Assembly: GCA_965246925.1 (NCBI GenBank)
Contig: OZ251994.1
Coordinates: 3,906,001-3,970,000 of the forward strand
Direction: 5' to 3'
From: JANPPS01 sp965246925
Lineage (GTDB): Bacteria; Pseudomonadota; Alphaproteobacteria; Acetobacterales; Acetobacteraceae
DNA: 64,000 bases
Under the pieces are notes generated by a model. The model searched no databases. It was not told the origin of the DNA and worked only from the letters and a program-made list of their open reading frames with translations. Both the position numbers and the translations under genes were made by a program. Positions within the stretch are counted from its first letter, which is position 1. Each line of letters opens with the position of its first letter. Positions 34,066 through 41,916 of the stretch are shown here, piece after piece.

Positions 34066-34330
34066 GGGCTGACAACAGCTATGGTGATAAACGGTATCTG
34101 GAATAAGCGTTGTGGACCCGGGGGCAGTGCCCGGCGCCTCCACCACTTCATCGGTGGGTGTGGGGGCGACACAGGCTCGACACGCGTAGTAAAGGGGTGC
34201 CTTTTGCCCGGCATGATACCGCCGTTATCGGGTCATATCACAAGTGCCAATGACAATCATCAGGCGCTCGCGATCGCTGCGTAAGCAGTGACACGCGCGG
34301 TTCGGGGGGCACCGGGCAACAGAAGCCCCC
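34066..34330 (+). ncRNA. ssrA: Permuted two-piece tmRNA gene
   Basis: The gene has the circularly permuted layout of Alphaproteobacteria. The acceptor piece comes first and ends CGCCTCCACCA (CCA at 34143-34145). After a short internal spacer the coding piece begins GGGGGCGACACAGGCTCGAC at 34162; GGGGGCG pairs with CGCCTCC of the acceptor end through one G-U. The tag reading frame 34246-34284 encodes ANDNHQALAIAA then TAA, a typical ANDN...AA proteolysis tag. A GGGGGG/CCCCC pseudoknot-like stem follows. The outer 5' and 3' ends are approximate. A TATATT box at 34056-34061 may be its -10. tmRNA rescues stalled ribosomes, and the tagged products go to ClpXP, whose adaptor gene sspB lies next. 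Nothing further is seen in 34331-34523. Confidence 0.9.
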
Positions 34331-34523
34331 TACTTCATCCCATCTCTGGACGGCTCCACGACCCAAAACCCGCAGGCTCTCATGATGACGCTTGCATCGC
34401 ACGTCACGATCGTCGTGAGCCGGAGTGCGGCGTGTCCGACATTGTCCTCACCTCCGCGCCTACCCACCTATACATGAGTTGGCCCCCGTTCCCATCACCC
34501 CGTTCCCGCGCTAACACACGCCC

Positions 34524-35045
34524 ATGGAAGATCACGAAGACGGACGCGGTCCGCAGCCGCCACGGCCCGAAAGCCTCCTCCCGTACGACGCCTGGACAGA
34601 GGAGGCGCTGCGGCATGTCGTCGTCCGCGCCCTGGCCCATGTCGGCGCGCAGGGGATGCCCGGCGAGCACCATTTCTACGTCTCCTTCCGCACCGACCGG
34701 CCCGGCGTCAGCATTCCCGCCCGGCTGCTGGCGCAATACCCGCATGAGATGACCATCGTGCTGCAGCATCAGTTCTGGGATTTGCAGGTGGACGAGCCCG
34801 GCGGATGGTTCAGCATCGGGCTGAGCTTCGGCGGCATCCCCTCCACCCTCACCGTGCCGTTCGGCGCCGTCACCGCCTTCGCCGACCCGCACGTGCAGTT
34901 CGGCCTCCGCTTCCGCCCGCCGGGCGAGGAGGCCGCCAATGACGATCCCGAGATCAACGCGCCCGAACCCGTTTCCGCCCCGTCCGAGACGCCACAAGTC
35001 GTGAGCCTCGACGCCTTTCGTAAGAAACCGACTGGTAAGGACTAG
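34524..35045 (+). CDS. sspB: ClpXP adaptor SspB (alpha type)
   Basis: This 173-residue protein of the alphaproteobacterial SspB family binds ssrA-tagged proteins and delivers them to ClpXP. It shows LLPYDAWTEEALRHVVVRAL, HHFYVSFRTDRPGVSIPARL, YPHEMTIVLQHQFWDLQVDE and FSIGLSFGGIPSTLTVPFGA. The linker is long and acidic/proline-rich. The C-terminal VVSLDAFRKK is the conserved ClpX-binding tail. Its position next to ssrA links tag and adaptor physically. It is followed two bases later by the fumarase gene. Confidence 0.93.
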   Translation: MEDHEDGRGPQPPRPESLLPYDAWTEEALRHVVVRALAHVGAQGMPGEHHFYVSFRTDRPGVSIPARLLAQYPHEMTIVLQHQFWDLQVDEPGGWFSIGLSFGGIPSTLTVPFGAVTAFADPHVQFGLRFRPPGEEAANDDPEINAPEPVSAPSETPQVVSLDAFRKKPTGKD

Positions 35046-35047
35046 TC

Positions 35048-36703
35048 ATGAACGCTCCCATCGCCACCCCCGTGCGGCCCGACACGTTCCGCTATAGCCC
35101 GATGTTCCCGCTGGGCCCGGATCAAACGCCCTGGATCAAGCTGGACATTCAAGGTGTCCGGACCTCGCTCTGCGACGGCCGCACCGTGCTCCATGTCTCC
35201 CCGGACGCGCTGAGCGAGCTGGCGGTGCGCGCCTTCCATGACGTCTCCCACCTGCTGCGCCCGGCGCACCTGGCGTCGCTGCGGCGCATCCTCGATGATC
35301 CCGAGGCGTCGGCCAACGACCGCTTCGTGGCCCTGGACTTGCTGAAGAACGCCAATATCAGCGCCGGCGGCGTGCTGCCGATGTGCCAGGACACCGGCAC
35401 GGCGCTGGTGTTCGGCAAGAAGGGCCAGCGCGTCTGGGTGGAGGGTGACGAGGAGGAGGCGCTGAGCTACGGCGTTCACCGCACCTATACCGAAACCAAC
35501 CTGCGCTACTCGCAGATGGCGCCGCTCAGCATGTTCGAGGAGCAGAACACCGGCAACAACCTGCCGGTGCAGTTCGACATCGCGGCGGCGCCGGGTGACG
35601 ACCATGCGGACGAGATGAAGCTGATGTTCGTCGCCAAGGGCGGGGGCTCGGCCAATAAATCGTTCCTGTTCCAGGAAACCCGCGCGATCCTGAACCCGGC
35701 CAAGCTCGTGGACTACCTGGCCATGCGCATCCGCACGCTGGGGACGTCGGCCTGTCCGCCCTACCATCTGGCGATCGTGATCGGCGGCACCTCGGCGGAG
35801 CTTTGCCTCAAGACCGTGAAGCTCGCCTCGACCAAGTGGCTGGACGGCCTGCCGACCTCCGGCGACCTGTCCGGGCACGGCTTCCGGGACCTCGAGATGG
35901 AGCAGAAGGTGCTGGAGCTGACCCGCACCCTGGGCATCGGGGCGCAGTTCGGCGGCAAGTATTTCTGCCACGACGTCCGTGTGATCCGCCTGCCCCGCCA
36001 TGGCGCGAGCCTGCCGGTGGGGATCGGCGTATCGTGCTCGGCCGACCGGCAGATCCTGGCCAAGATCACCCCGGAAGGCGTGTTCCTGGAACAGCTCGAG
36101 ACCGATCCGTCGCGCTATCTGCCGGAGTACACTGACGACATCATGGGGGGCGACGTGGTCAAGGTGGACCTGAACCGCCCGATGACCGACATCCGCCGCC
36201 AGCTGTCGCAATATCCGGTGAAGACCCGCCTCTCGCTCACCGGCACCATGGTCGTTGCGCGGGACATCGCGCACGCCAAGCTGAAGGAGCGGCTGGACCG
36301 GGGGGAGGCGCTGCCGGATTACCTGAAGGATCATCCGGTGTATTACGCAGGGCCCGCCAAGACGCCCGCGGGCATGGCGACCGGCAGCTTCGGCCCCACC
36401 ACCGCCGGGCGGATGGACAGCTACGTGGCGGAGTTCCAGCGCGCCGGCGGCTCGTTGGTCATGCTGGCCAAGGGCAACCGGTCCAAGGCCGTGCGGGACG
36501 CGTGCCAGGCGTCTGGCGGCTTCTACCTCGGCTCCGTCGGCGGCCCGGCGGCGCGGCTGGCGCAGGACTGCATCCGCAAGGTGGAGGTGTTGGAGTATGC
36601 CGAGCTCGGCATGGAGGCCGTTTGGCGGATCGAGGTGGAGGACTTCCCGGCCTTCATCGTCATCGACGACAAAGGCCATGATTTCTACGATGGATTGGAA
36701 TAA
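35048..36703 (+). CDS. fum: Fumarate hydratase, class I
   Basis: This 551-residue class I (4Fe-4S) fumarase interconverts fumarate and malate in the TCA cycle. Characteristic blocks are LPMCQDTGTALVFGKKG (first cluster Cys), SYGVHRTYTETNLRYSQ, KGGGSANKSFLFQETRA, GTSACPPYHLAIVIGGTSAE and SLTGTMVVARDIAHAKLKER. The C-terminal part has YYAGPAKTPAGMATGSFGPT and the swivelling beta domain. Length matches FumA-type single-chain enzymes. A good AAGGA site precedes ATG 35048. Its TAA overlaps the next start as TAATG. Confidence 0.96.
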   Translation: MNAPIATPVRPDTFRYSPMFPLGPDQTPWIKLDIQGVRTSLCDGRTVLHVSPDALSELAVRAFHDVSHLLRPAHLASLRRILDDPEASANDRFVALDLLKNANISAGGVLPMCQDTGTALVFGKKGQRVWVEGDEEEALSYGVHRTYTETNLRYSQMAPLSMFEEQNTGNNLPVQFDIAAAPGDDHADEMKLMFVAKGGGSANKSFLFQETRAILNPAKLVDYLAMRIRTLGTSACPPYHLAIVIGGTSAELCLKTVKLASTKWLDGLPTSGDLSGHGFRDLEMEQKVLELTRTLGIGAQFGGKYFCHDVRVIRLPRHGASLPVGIGVSCSADRQILAKITPEGVFLEQLETDPSRYLPEYTDDIMGGDVVKVDLNRPMTDIRRQLSQYPVKTRLSLTGTMVVARDIAHAKLKERLDRGEALPDYLKDHPVYYAGPAKTPAGMATGSFGPTTAGRMDSYVAEFQRAGGSLVMLAKGNRSKAVRDACQASGGFYLGSVGGPAARLAQDCIRKVEVLEYAELGMEAVWRIEVEDFPAFIVIDDKGHDFYDGLE

Positions 36704-37104
36704 TGCGCTTCACCGTCGATCGGCTGGACCATATCGTGCTGAACGTGAGGGACGTGGAGATCACCGCCTCGTGGTATCAGCGCGTGCTCGGCATGGAGCG
36801 GGAGGAGTTCGGCGAGGACCGGCGCACCGCGCTGAAATTCGGCGGCCAGAAGCTGAATCTGCGCCCGCATGACGCCGACCCCGTCAGCTGGGCCACCGGC
36901 GCGTCCGACCTGCCCGGCAGCGCCGATCTATGCTTCGTCGCCGCCGTCGGCTCCGAAGACGTGCAGGACCACTTGGAGCAATGCGGCGTCCACATCACCA
37001 ACGGCCCCGTGCGCAAGACGGGTGCGTTGGGCCCGATCCAGTCCGTGTATTGCCGCGACCCCGACGGCAACCTGATCGAAATCGCCAGCTACCTAGACCG
37101 CTGA
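36703..37104 (+). CDS. VOC-family metalloenzyme (glyoxalase-like)
   Basis: This 133-residue single-domain vicinal oxygen chelate protein has RLDHIVLNVRDVEITASWYQ with the first metal His, FGGQKLNLRP in the middle, SADLCFVAAV opening the second module and SVYCRDPDGNLIEIASYL with the ligand Glu. The best-known relatives are glyoxalase I and virulence-associated or antibiotic-resistance VOC proteins; the substrate is unknown. The ATG overlaps the fumarase stop, so the two are coupled. A REP palindrome begins right after its stop. Confidence 0.9.
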   Translation: MRFTVDRLDHIVLNVRDVEITASWYQRVLGMEREEFGEDRRTALKFGGQKLNLRPHDADPVSWATGASDLPGSADLCFVAAVGSEDVQDHLEQCGVHITNGPVRKTGALGPIQSVYCRDPDGNLIEIASYLDR

Positions 37105-37105
37105 C

Positions 37106-37147
37106 TTCCCCCTCTCCCTCCGGGAGAGGGCCGGGGTGAGGGAAACG
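37106..37147 (+). repeat. REP-like palindrome, copy 3
   Basis: Full unit with CCCTCTCC, CTCC loop, GGGAGAGGG and the GGGGTGAGGGAAACG tail. It occupies nearly the whole gap between the VOC gene and queA. Confidence 0.85.
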
Positions 37148-37176
37148 ACAAGCACGCACTCCCCGGAGCCAAACCG

Positions 37177-38184
37177 CTGCGCCTCTCCGATTTCGACTTC
37201 CCCCTTCCGCCCGACCGCATCGCCCAAACGCCCGCCCGCCCCAGGGACAGCGCCCGGCTACTCCACGTCGCAGAATCCCTTGATGACCTTCACATCAAAG
37301 ACCTAAAATCCCTTGTGAGAGAAGGCGACATCCTGGTCGCCAACGACACCTTGGTCATCCCCGCCCAGCTCGAAGCCCGCCGAGGCGAAGCCCGGATTGG
37401 CCTCACCCTCGATCAGCCCCAACCCGGCGGCACTTGGCACGCCCTGGCCCGCAACGCGCGCCGCCTGCGGCCGGGCGATACCCTGACGTTCGACGCCGAT
37501 CTTACGGCGGAACTCGTGGCCAAGGACGCGGATGGCGGCGTCACGCTCCGCTTCAGCAAGGACGGCGCCGCGTTCCAGTCCGCGCTGCATCAGGCCGGCG
37601 CCCTGGCGCTGCCCCCCTATATCGACCGCTCGGACGGCCCCACCACGCAAGACCAGTCCGACTACCAGACCGTGTTCGCGCGCCACCCCGGCGCGGTCGC
37701 CGCGCCGACCGCCGGGCTGCATTTCACGCCGGAGCTGCTGGCAACCCTCGGCATTCCCCGCGTGACCGTGACGCTGCACGTCGGCGCCGGCACCTTCCTT
37801 CCGGTCCGTACCGACGACGTCAGCGATCATGCCATGCACCCCGAACACGGCGAGATCACTCCCGAAGCCGCCGCCGCCATCAACGCCGCCCGGCGCGTCA
37901 TAGCCGTGGGCACCACCACGCTGCGCCTGCTGGAGAGCGCCGTGAACGAAGCCGGCGTCCGTGCCTTCCAGGGCAACACCAACCTCTTCATCACGCCGGG
38001 GTTCCGGTTCCGCGCCGTGGACGCGTTGATCACCAACTTCCACCTGCCGCGCTCCACGCTGTTCATGCTCACCTGCGCCTTCGCCGGCACGGACCGCATG
38101 CGAGCGGCGTATGCGCATGCGATCGCGAAAAACTACCGCTTCTACAGCTACGGCGACGCTTGCTTTCTAGAGCGGCCCCAATGA
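37177..38184 (+). CDS. queA: S-adenosylmethionine:tRNA ribosyltransferase-isomerase QueA
   Basis: QueA transfers the ribosyl part of SAM to preQ1 in tRNA, giving epoxyqueuosine. The product reads LRLSDFDFPLPPDRIAQTPA at the N-terminus, VREGDILVANDTLVIPAQLE, ADRIAGLHFTPELL-type sequence (here PTAGLHFTPELLATLGI), VTLHVGAGTFLPVRTDD and FITPGFRFRAVDALITNFHL to the end, about 335 residues. No ATG, GTG or TTG precedes the conserved N-terminus in frame. CTG 37177, with GGAG eight bases upstream (37165-37168), is the likely start. GTG 37315 would cut off about 46 conserved residues. It heads a queuosine cluster now split from tgt by an insertion element. Confidence 0.9.
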   Translation: MRLSDFDFPLPPDRIAQTPARPRDSARLLHVAESLDDLHIKDLKSLVREGDILVANDTLVIPAQLEARRGEARIGLTLDQPQPGGTWHALARNARRLRPGDTLTFDADLTAELVAKDADGGVTLRFSKDGAAFQSALHQAGALALPPYIDRSDGPTTQDQSDYQTVFARHPGAVAAPTAGLHFTPELLATLGIPRVTVTLHVGAGTFLPVRTDDVSDHAMHPEHGEITPEAAAAINAARRVIAVGTTTLRLLESAVNEAGVRAFQGNTNLFITPGFRFRAVDALITNFHLPRSTLFMLTCAFAGTDRMRAAYAHAIAKNYRFYSYGDACFLERPQ

Positions 38185-38214
38185 CAGGCGCAGACCAGCC
38201 CCCTCTCCCTCCGG

Positions 38215-39688
38215 GCTACGGCGGTCACGCATGTGCGAATCAATTTTGACTGGCGTTCGGGTTGGTTTTCCGAATCCATGACTGGTGTTCATGGAGCGAT
38301 TCGCATGAGTGATGACACCCTTGGTTCCTTTGGCGACGCGCGGTTGCGGCGGGTAGGTGCGCGTTTGCTGGCGGCGATGCAGAACGCGCCCACGATGTGT
38401 TTGCATGCTCTGGCTGAGACCCGCAACGAGGCTCTCCGCTTTGGTCAGTTCCTCGACAACCCGGCCGTGAGTGCGGACGAGATGCTGGTGCATACGGGCC
38501 GGGTCACTGGCCGACGCGCGGCCGGCCGGCATGTGTTGGCGGTTCAGGACACGACCGAGCTGCACTTCGCCTCGCACGGGGCGAGCAAGCGGGGGTTCGG
38601 CCGGGCAGGCAACGGAGAGGACATCGGCCTGTTCCTGCATCCGACGGTCGCCGTCGATGCTGCCACGGGCGGCGTGATCGGCCTTGTGGGTGCCCAGGTG
38701 CTCAACCGGACCGAGGGCCTGGTGGCCGACCGTAACACCCGGGCCGCCGATGCCAAGGAGTCGCGCCGTTGGCTGGCGGGGGCCGAAACCGCCGCGGCCG
38801 TTCTGGAGGACGCGGCGCTGGTGACGGTCGTCGCCGACCGCGAGAGCGACATCTACGACCAGTTCGCCCGCCGGCCCGAAGGTGCCCACCTCCTGTGCCG
38901 GGCGGCACAAGACCGGGCCTTGACGACCGGGTCGCGGCTGTTCGCCAGTTGTGCATCGTGGCCCGAGCAGGACCGCGTCTGTATCGAGATACCCGCGCGC
39001 GGGCCGCGTCCGGCGCGCTCGGCCCAGGTTGCGATCCGGTTCGGCGAGGTCACGCTGAGACGCCCGGCCAAAGCGGCCCGGAGCCTGGCCGAAACGGTGA
39101 CCTTGCGCGTCGTGGACGTGCGCGAGGTCGGGGTGCCGGAGGCAATGACGGAGGATAAGGATGCGGTGCATTGGTGCCTGCTGACGACGCATGCCGTGCC
39201 GGATGTGACGCGGGCCCGCGAGATCGTCGGCTGGTATCGGCTGCGCTGGACGATCGAGCAGGTGTTCCGCACGCTCAAGAGTGCCGGGGCAGAAGCGGAG
39301 AACTCGCAAGTCGTCGAGGCACGACGCTACGTCAAGCTGGCGGTGACGGCGCTGATCGCGGCGGTGCGGATCGTGCAGATCGTGGTAGGGCGCGACGCCG
39401 CGACCGGCCAGCCGCTGAGCGACGCAGCCGATCCAGCCGACACGCCGATGCTGAAGTCGTGCTGCGCCAAGCTCGAAGGCCGGACGGCGGCGCTGAAGAA
39501 CCCCCATGCCGACGACACGCTGGCCTGGTTCGCCTGGATCGTCGCCCGCCTCGGCGGCTGGTCCGGATACCACTCGAGAGGCTACAAGCCGCCCGGACCC
39601 AAGATCATCGCCCGAGGAGTGCTGAAACTCGACGGGATCAAACAAGGGTGGGCCCTCGCTCATTCCGCAAATGTGTGACTCCCGTAGC
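38215..39688 (+). mobile_element. IS4-family insertion sequence inserted in a REP palindrome
   Basis: The 1,474-bp element is bounded by imperfect inverted repeats. The left end begins GCTACGGCGGTCACGCATG; the right end read inward begins GCTACGGGAGTCACACATT, so about 23 of the first 27 positions agree. It is flanked by a 7-bp direct repeat CCTCCGG (38208-38214 and 39689-39695), which is the loop/centre of a REP core. Removing the element and one repeat restores CCCTCTCCCTCCGGGAGAGGG-type REP structure. A single transposase gene fills the element. Intact ends and target duplication suggest a fairly recent insertion. Confidence 0.92.
38233..39678 (+). CDS. IS4-family transposase
   Basis: This 481-residue DDE transposase has first Asp in LAVQDTTELHF, second Asp in VVADRESDIYDQF, and the third acidic residue within the IS4 Y-R-E-K signature. 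The signature is GWYRLRWTIEQVFRTLKSAG, with spacings Y-2-R-3-E-6-K exactly as expected. It starts at GTG 38233; ATG 38305 (MSDDTLGSFGDARL) is an alternative and gives the usual family N-terminus. The frame is intact, so the element may be active. It points toward tgt and could influence its transcription. Confidence 0.93.
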   Translation: MRINFDWRSGWFSESMTGVHGAIRMSDDTLGSFGDARLRRVGARLLAAMQNAPTMCLHALAETRNEALRFGQFLDNPAVSADEMLVHTGRVTGRRAAGRHVLAVQDTTELHFASHGASKRGFGRAGNGEDIGLFLHPTVAVDAATGGVIGLVGAQVLNRTEGLVADRNTRAADAKESRRWLAGAETAAAVLEDAALVTVVADRESDIYDQFARRPEGAHLLCRAAQDRALTTGSRLFASCASWPEQDRVCIEIPARGPRPARSAQVAIRFGEVTLRRPAKAARSLAETVTLRVVDVREVGVPEAMTEDKDAVHWCLLTTHAVPDVTRAREIVGWYRLRWTIEQVFRTLKSAGAEAENSQVVEARRYVKLAVTALIAAVRIVQIVVGRDAATGQPLSDAADPADTPMLKSCCAKLEGRTAALKNPHADDTLAWFAWIVARLGGWSGYHSRGYKPPGPKIIARGVLKLDGIKQGWALAHSANV

Positions 39689-39812
39689 CCTCCGGGAGAG
39701 GGTTGGGGTGAGGGAAACGTCGGGGACGGACCATCCGCTGGAAGGGCGGCGAAGGCTGAAGCCAGCCCCGGTCGTTTCCCTCACCCCGGCCCTCTCCCGG
39801 AGGGAGAGGGGG
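39689..39812. repeat. Inverted pair of REP units (BIME-like) before tgt
   Basis: The right half of the interrupted REP (39689-39720) and a reversed full unit (39773-39812) face each other across about 50 bases. Arms GGGTGAGGGAAACGTC and GGTCGTTTCCCTCACCCC match, so a long hairpin could form. It ends less than 20 bases before the likely tgt start. Confidence 0.8.
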
Positions 39813-39829
39813 AGGCGTTTTCCCATAGG

Positions 39830-40930
39830 GTGCATGCCGTCGACGGCCCAGCCCGGGCTGGCACGCTGTACACCGCGCATGGTGCGGTGGCGACGCCGAC
39901 CTTCATGCCCGTCGGGACCGCCGGGACGGTGAAAGGCATGACCATGGACCAGGTCCGCGGAACGGGCGCCGGCATCGTGCTCGGCAACACCTATCACCTC
40001 ATGCTCCGCCCTGGCGCGGACCGGGTGCAGCGCCTGGGTGGGCTGCACCGCATGATGGATTGGCCCGGCCCTATCCTGACCGATAGCGGCGGGTTCCAGG
40101 TCATGTCGCTCGCGGGGCTGCGGAAGATGGACCCGGACGGCGTCACGTTCCAATCCCACCTGGACGGCAGCCGACACCGCTTGACGCCCGCCATCGCGAC
40201 CGAGATCCAGCACAAGCTCGATAGCACCATCAGCATGGTGCTGGATGAATGCACCCCCTTCCCCGCGACCGTTGACCAGGCCCGCAGCAGCATGGAGCTG
40301 TCGATGGTCTGGGCCGCCCGCTCCCGCGCCGCCTTCGCCGCCCGCCCGGGCTATGCGCAGTTCGGCATCGTCCAGGGCGGCGTGTTCCCGGAGCTGCGCG
40401 CGGCGTCCGTCCAGGCGCTGAAATCCATCGGCTTCGAAGGCTACGCCGTGGGTGGCCTTGCGGTCGGCGAAGGGCAGGCGATGATGCTGCAGGTGCTGGA
40501 CGCGACCGTGCCCTTACTGCCGGCGGACCGGCCCCGCTACCTGATGGGCGTCGGCACGCCGGATGACCTGATCGCCGCCGTGGCCCTGGGGATCGATATG
40601 TTCGACTGCGTAATGCCCACCCGCGCCGGGCGCACCGGCCGGGCGTTCACGTCGCAGGGCGTCCTCAACGTCCGCAACGCCCGGCATATCGACGACCCCA
40701 GCCCGCTCGACCCCTGTTGCCCCTGCCTCGCTTGCACCCGGCACAGCCGTGCCTACGTGCATCACCTGTTCCGCGCCGGGGAGATGCTGGGCCCGATGTT
40801 GCTGACGCAGCATAACCTCACCTACTACCAATCGCTGATGCAGGGCCTGCGCGCCGCCATCATCGGCCAACGCTTGCCGGCCCACGCCGCCGCGATCCGC
40901 GCCCGCTGGGCCGAGGGAGACCCTAGATGA
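39830..40930 (+). CDS. tgt: Queuine/preQ1 tRNA-guanine transglycosylase
   Basis: This enzyme of about 366 residues swaps G34 of GU(N) tRNAs for preQ1. It shows TAHGAVATPTFMPVGTAGTV, GNTYHLMLRPG, DWPGPILTDSGGFQVMSLAG with the catalytic Asp region, and FGIVQGGVFPELRAASVQAL. The zinc site is CCPCLACTRHSRAYVHHL and DCVMPTRAGRTGRAFT holds the nucleophile Asp. GTG 39830 (VHAVDGPARAG) is the first usable start. The preceding codons AFSHR resemble the family N-terminus but lack a start codon, and further upstream the frame is REP sequence. It is coupled to queF by ATGA. Confidence 0.93.
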   Translation: MHAVDGPARAGTLYTAHGAVATPTFMPVGTAGTVKGMTMDQVRGTGAGIVLGNTYHLMLRPGADRVQRLGGLHRMMDWPGPILTDSGGFQVMSLAGLRKMDPDGVTFQSHLDGSRHRLTPAIATEIQHKLDSTISMVLDECTPFPATVDQARSSMELSMVWAARSRAAFAARPGYAQFGIVQGGVFPELRAASVQALKSIGFEGYAVGGLAVGEGQAMMLQVLDATVPLLPADRPRYLMGVGTPDDLIAAVALGIDMFDCVMPTRAGRTGRAFTSQGVLNVRNARHIDDPSPLDPCCPCLACTRHSRAYVHHLFRAGEMLGPMLLTQHNLTYYQSLMQGLRAAIIGQRLPAHAAAIRARWAEGDPR

Positions 40931-41388
40931 CACCGGACTACGCCAGCCTCAGCCAGCTCGGCACCCCGACCCTGATCCCGGCCTCACCGGACGAGGCGCT
41001 GATGGAGCGGGTGAAGAACCCGCATCCGCGGCAGGACTATTTGGTCCGCTTCGTCTGTCCCGAGTTCACCTCGCTCTGCCCGCTGACGGGTCAGCCGGAT
41101 TTTGCGCACATCGTGATCGACTACGTGCCGGACGAGTGGATCGTGGAGAGCAAGTCGCTCAAGCTATTCATGGCCAGCTTCCGCAACCACGGCGCCTTCC
41201 ACGAAGCCTGCTCGATGCATATCGGCGAGCGGCTAGTGGACCTGCTGACCCCTCGCTGGCTGCGGCTGGGGGCGTATTGGTATCCCCGCGGCGGCATGCC
41301 GATCGACGTGTTCTGGCAGACCGGCGCGCCGCCGGCGGATTTGTGGGTGCCGGACCAGGGCGTGCCGTCATACCGGGGCCGGGGCTGA
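40927..41388 (+). CDS. queF: NADPH-dependent preQ0 reductase QueF
   Basis: This 153-residue tunnelling-fold enzyme reduces 7-cyano-7-deazaguanine (preQ0) to preQ1, the substrate of tgt. The catalytic Cys and Asp lie in FTSLCPLTGQPDFAHIVIDY, the QueF motif is ESKSLKLFMASFRNHGAFHE, and WYPRGGMPIDVFWQTG closes the protein. It is the short, single-domain type. The ATG overlaps the tgt stop, so tgt and queF are co-translated. Epoxyqueuosine reductase queG lies about 5 kb on. Confidence 0.95.
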   Translation: MTPDYASLSQLGTPTLIPASPDEALMERVKNPHPRQDYLVRFVCPEFTSLCPLTGQPDFAHIVIDYVPDEWIVESKSLKLFMASFRNHGAFHEACSMHIGERLVDLLTPRWLRLGAYWYPRGGMPIDVFWQTGAPPADLWVPDQGVPSYRGRG

Positions 41389-41412
41389 AATCTGCCCTCC
41401 GCGAGGCAGGGA

Positions 41413-41811
41413 TCAGCGCTTGGCGGACGGCAGCTCAGGCCCGCTCAGATAGACGGAAGCGCCCGGCGTCAGGATGACCCGGCCCCGCCCGGCTTGATCG
41501 AGCTCCCACCGATACTGCCGCCCGTCCCCGGTCACCAGCGTGCCCACCGCCGAGCATTGCGTCCAGTCGAGCTCCTCCCGCCAGGCACGGTCCGTCACCT
41601 CGCGCGACCGCCGGAACCATTGTAGCGCGACGGTCTTGGACACGCGAAAGCGGGCGCAATCCTCCGGGGTCTGCCGCCCGTTCGGATCGTCATGCCACTG
41701 CCCGTCCTGCCCGACGACCACGGATTTCACGGTAAACGAGGTGGGTGAGGCCGCGGCCTGCAACACGCAGCAGCCGAGCAGGGCGCCCACGCAGCCAAGT
41801 CTTGTCACCAT
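41413..41811 (-). CDS. Secreted protein of unknown family
   Basis: This 132-residue protein has a signal peptide (MVTRLGCVGALLGCCVLQAA, cut near AAA|SP). The mature part contains TPEDCARFRVSKTVALQWF, RAWREELDWTQCSAVGTLVT and GRQYRWELDQAGRGRVILTP. Two conserved-looking cysteines suggest a disulfide. I do not recognise the family. It converges on queF with a small CTGCC/GGCAG hairpin between the stops. Confidence 0.65.
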   Translation of the reverse strand: MVTRLGCVGALLGCCVLQAAASPTSFTVKSVVVGQDGQWHDDPNGRQTPEDCARFRVSKTVALQWFRRSREVTDRAWREELDWTQCSAVGTLVTGDGRQYRWELDQAGRGRVILTPGASVYLSGPELPSAKR

Positions 41812-41916
41812 CGGGCCGTCTCCGCTTCGTGCGGGTGTTTGCAGGAAATTTCAGGGCCGGGATAGCGGAGTGCCGCGTTTTCGCGCATCGTCGCGCCAAA
41901 ACGGGAGGCGTCCATT

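Noticed and set aside
34060..34284. Open frame of 74 residues reading into the tmRNA tag
   Set aside because: It runs through the acceptor piece and spacer of ssrA; only the last 12 codons (the tag) are translated, from the tmRNA itself.
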